Shown here: positions 63,816 to 64,000 of the stretch, one piece after another | How positions within the stretch are numbered: the stretch's first letter is position 1 | Layout: every line of letters begins with the position of its first letter | Assembly: GCF_000657795.2 (NCBI RefSeq) | Contig: NZ_JHEP02000002.1 | Location: 124,001-188,000, forward strand | DNA from: Bordetella pseudohinzii | Lineage (GTDB): Bacteria > Pseudomonadota > Gammaproteobacteria > Burkholderiales > Burkholderiaceae_B | DNA: 64,000 nucleotides | Direction: 5' to 3' | Position numbers and translations under genes: made by a program | The notes under the pieces: generated by a model | Databases searched by the model: none | Told to the model about the DNA's origin: nothing | The model's input: only the letters and a program-made list of their open reading frames with translations

Positions 63816-64000
63816 TCAGAGCTCTCGCATCCGGGCAATGATGGCGCGCAGCCTGGGGGTGTCCAATGCGCCCTCCAGCTCCTTGCGCGCCAGCAGCAGG
63901 TCGAGCAGATCGTTGTCTGCAAGCTCGAAGAGCTGCGTTAGCGCCGATACGTCTTCGTCGGTAAGCTGGAGTTCATTGGCATCCAGGTACCGGGTGATGA
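63816..64000 (-). CDS. sdhE: SdhE, succinate dehydrogenase flavinylation factor (C-terminal part, cut by window edge)
   Basis: The last 60 or so residues are visible: [20 protein letters not shown], then [14 protein letters not shown] and a final [12 protein letters not shown] before TGA at 63818-63816. D-x-D-L-L-D-L-L-L-x-R-K-E-L is the signature of the SdhE/YgfY family, about 85-95 residues, so about a third is missing beyond 64000. SdhE helps attach FAD to SdhA. It would follow sdhB in the usual operon, which lies outside the window. Confidence 0.88.
   Translation of the reverse strand, partial: ITRYLDANELQLTDEDVSALTQLFELADNDLLDLLLARKELEGALDTPRLRAIIARMREL

Overview
The window is high-GC, densely coded chromosomal DNA from a betaproteobacterium, most likely Bordetella or a close Alcaligenaceae relative (inference). 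The pointers are an ftrABCD ferrous-iron operon of the type described in Bordetella, stand-alone Bug-type (TctC) substrate-binding proteins, a paired cyanophycin synthetase locus, a class I PHA locus with PhaR, and a TCA-cycle order of sucA-sucB-lpdA plus sdhE-gltA. I see no rRNA, tRNA, CRISPR array, prophage, insertion sequence or integrase. There are 53 protein-coding genes, two of them cut by the window edges.

Layout. 1-9.7 kb: DedA fragment, an SDR reductase, a small unknown gene, two tandem Cache-GGDEF diguanylate cyclases, a tandem universal stress protein, a YidB-like protein, a lytic transglycosylase, a DUF455 ferritin-like protein and a DUF482 acyltransferase-like protein. 9.7-18 kb: cyanophycin cassette, with a leftward DUF1854 protein and unusual ABC exporter divergent from two rightward cyanophycin synthetases. 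18-19.9 kb: cytochrome b561 and three small stress/envelope proteins (CsbD, DUF1328, BON). 19.9-24 kb: PhzF protein and ftrABCD. 24-27.2 kb: phaC-phaB-phaR. 27.3-30 kb: pgeF-rluD divergent from bamD, the same neighbourhood as in E. coli. 30-35.9 kb: an accessory cassette of two polysaccharide-deacetylase-like proteins, a C45 (acyltransferase-type) hydrolase, two Bug binding proteins and a divergent LysR regulator. 35.9-44.1 kb: DinG-type helicase, tex, trpS with a C-terminal YegP-like extension, and a DUF3649-PepSY-DUF3325 operon behind a good Fur-box candidate. 44.3-51.1 kb: zapE and the 2-oxoglutarate dehydrogenase operon. 51.4-58.8 kb: OPT transporter, an orphan AceE-type E1 and NADP-malic enzyme. 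58.9-64 kb: TonB-dependent receptor with piuC, a DUF2214 membrane protein, gltA and the end of sdhE.

The genes fall into a few themes: carbon and nitrogen storage (PHB and cyanophycin), iron acquisition (ftrABCD, DUF3649-PepSY-DUF3325, TonB receptor-piuC), central carbon metabolism (sucAB-lpdA, gltA, maeB, aceE-like) and envelope upkeep (bamD, lytic transglycosylase, pgeF).

The most unusual points are: (i) a deacetylase paralog whose metal-binding H-x3-H is R-x3-R, translationally coupled to an intact paralog; (ii) a divergent first cyanophycin synthetase with a degraded Mur-ligase site, next to an ABC exporter carrying an N-terminal zinc ribbon; (iii) the TrpS-YegP-like fusion; (iv) two Fur-box candidates, one lying directly against a TonB-receptor start codon. 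All calls come from reading the sequence; no database search was run.
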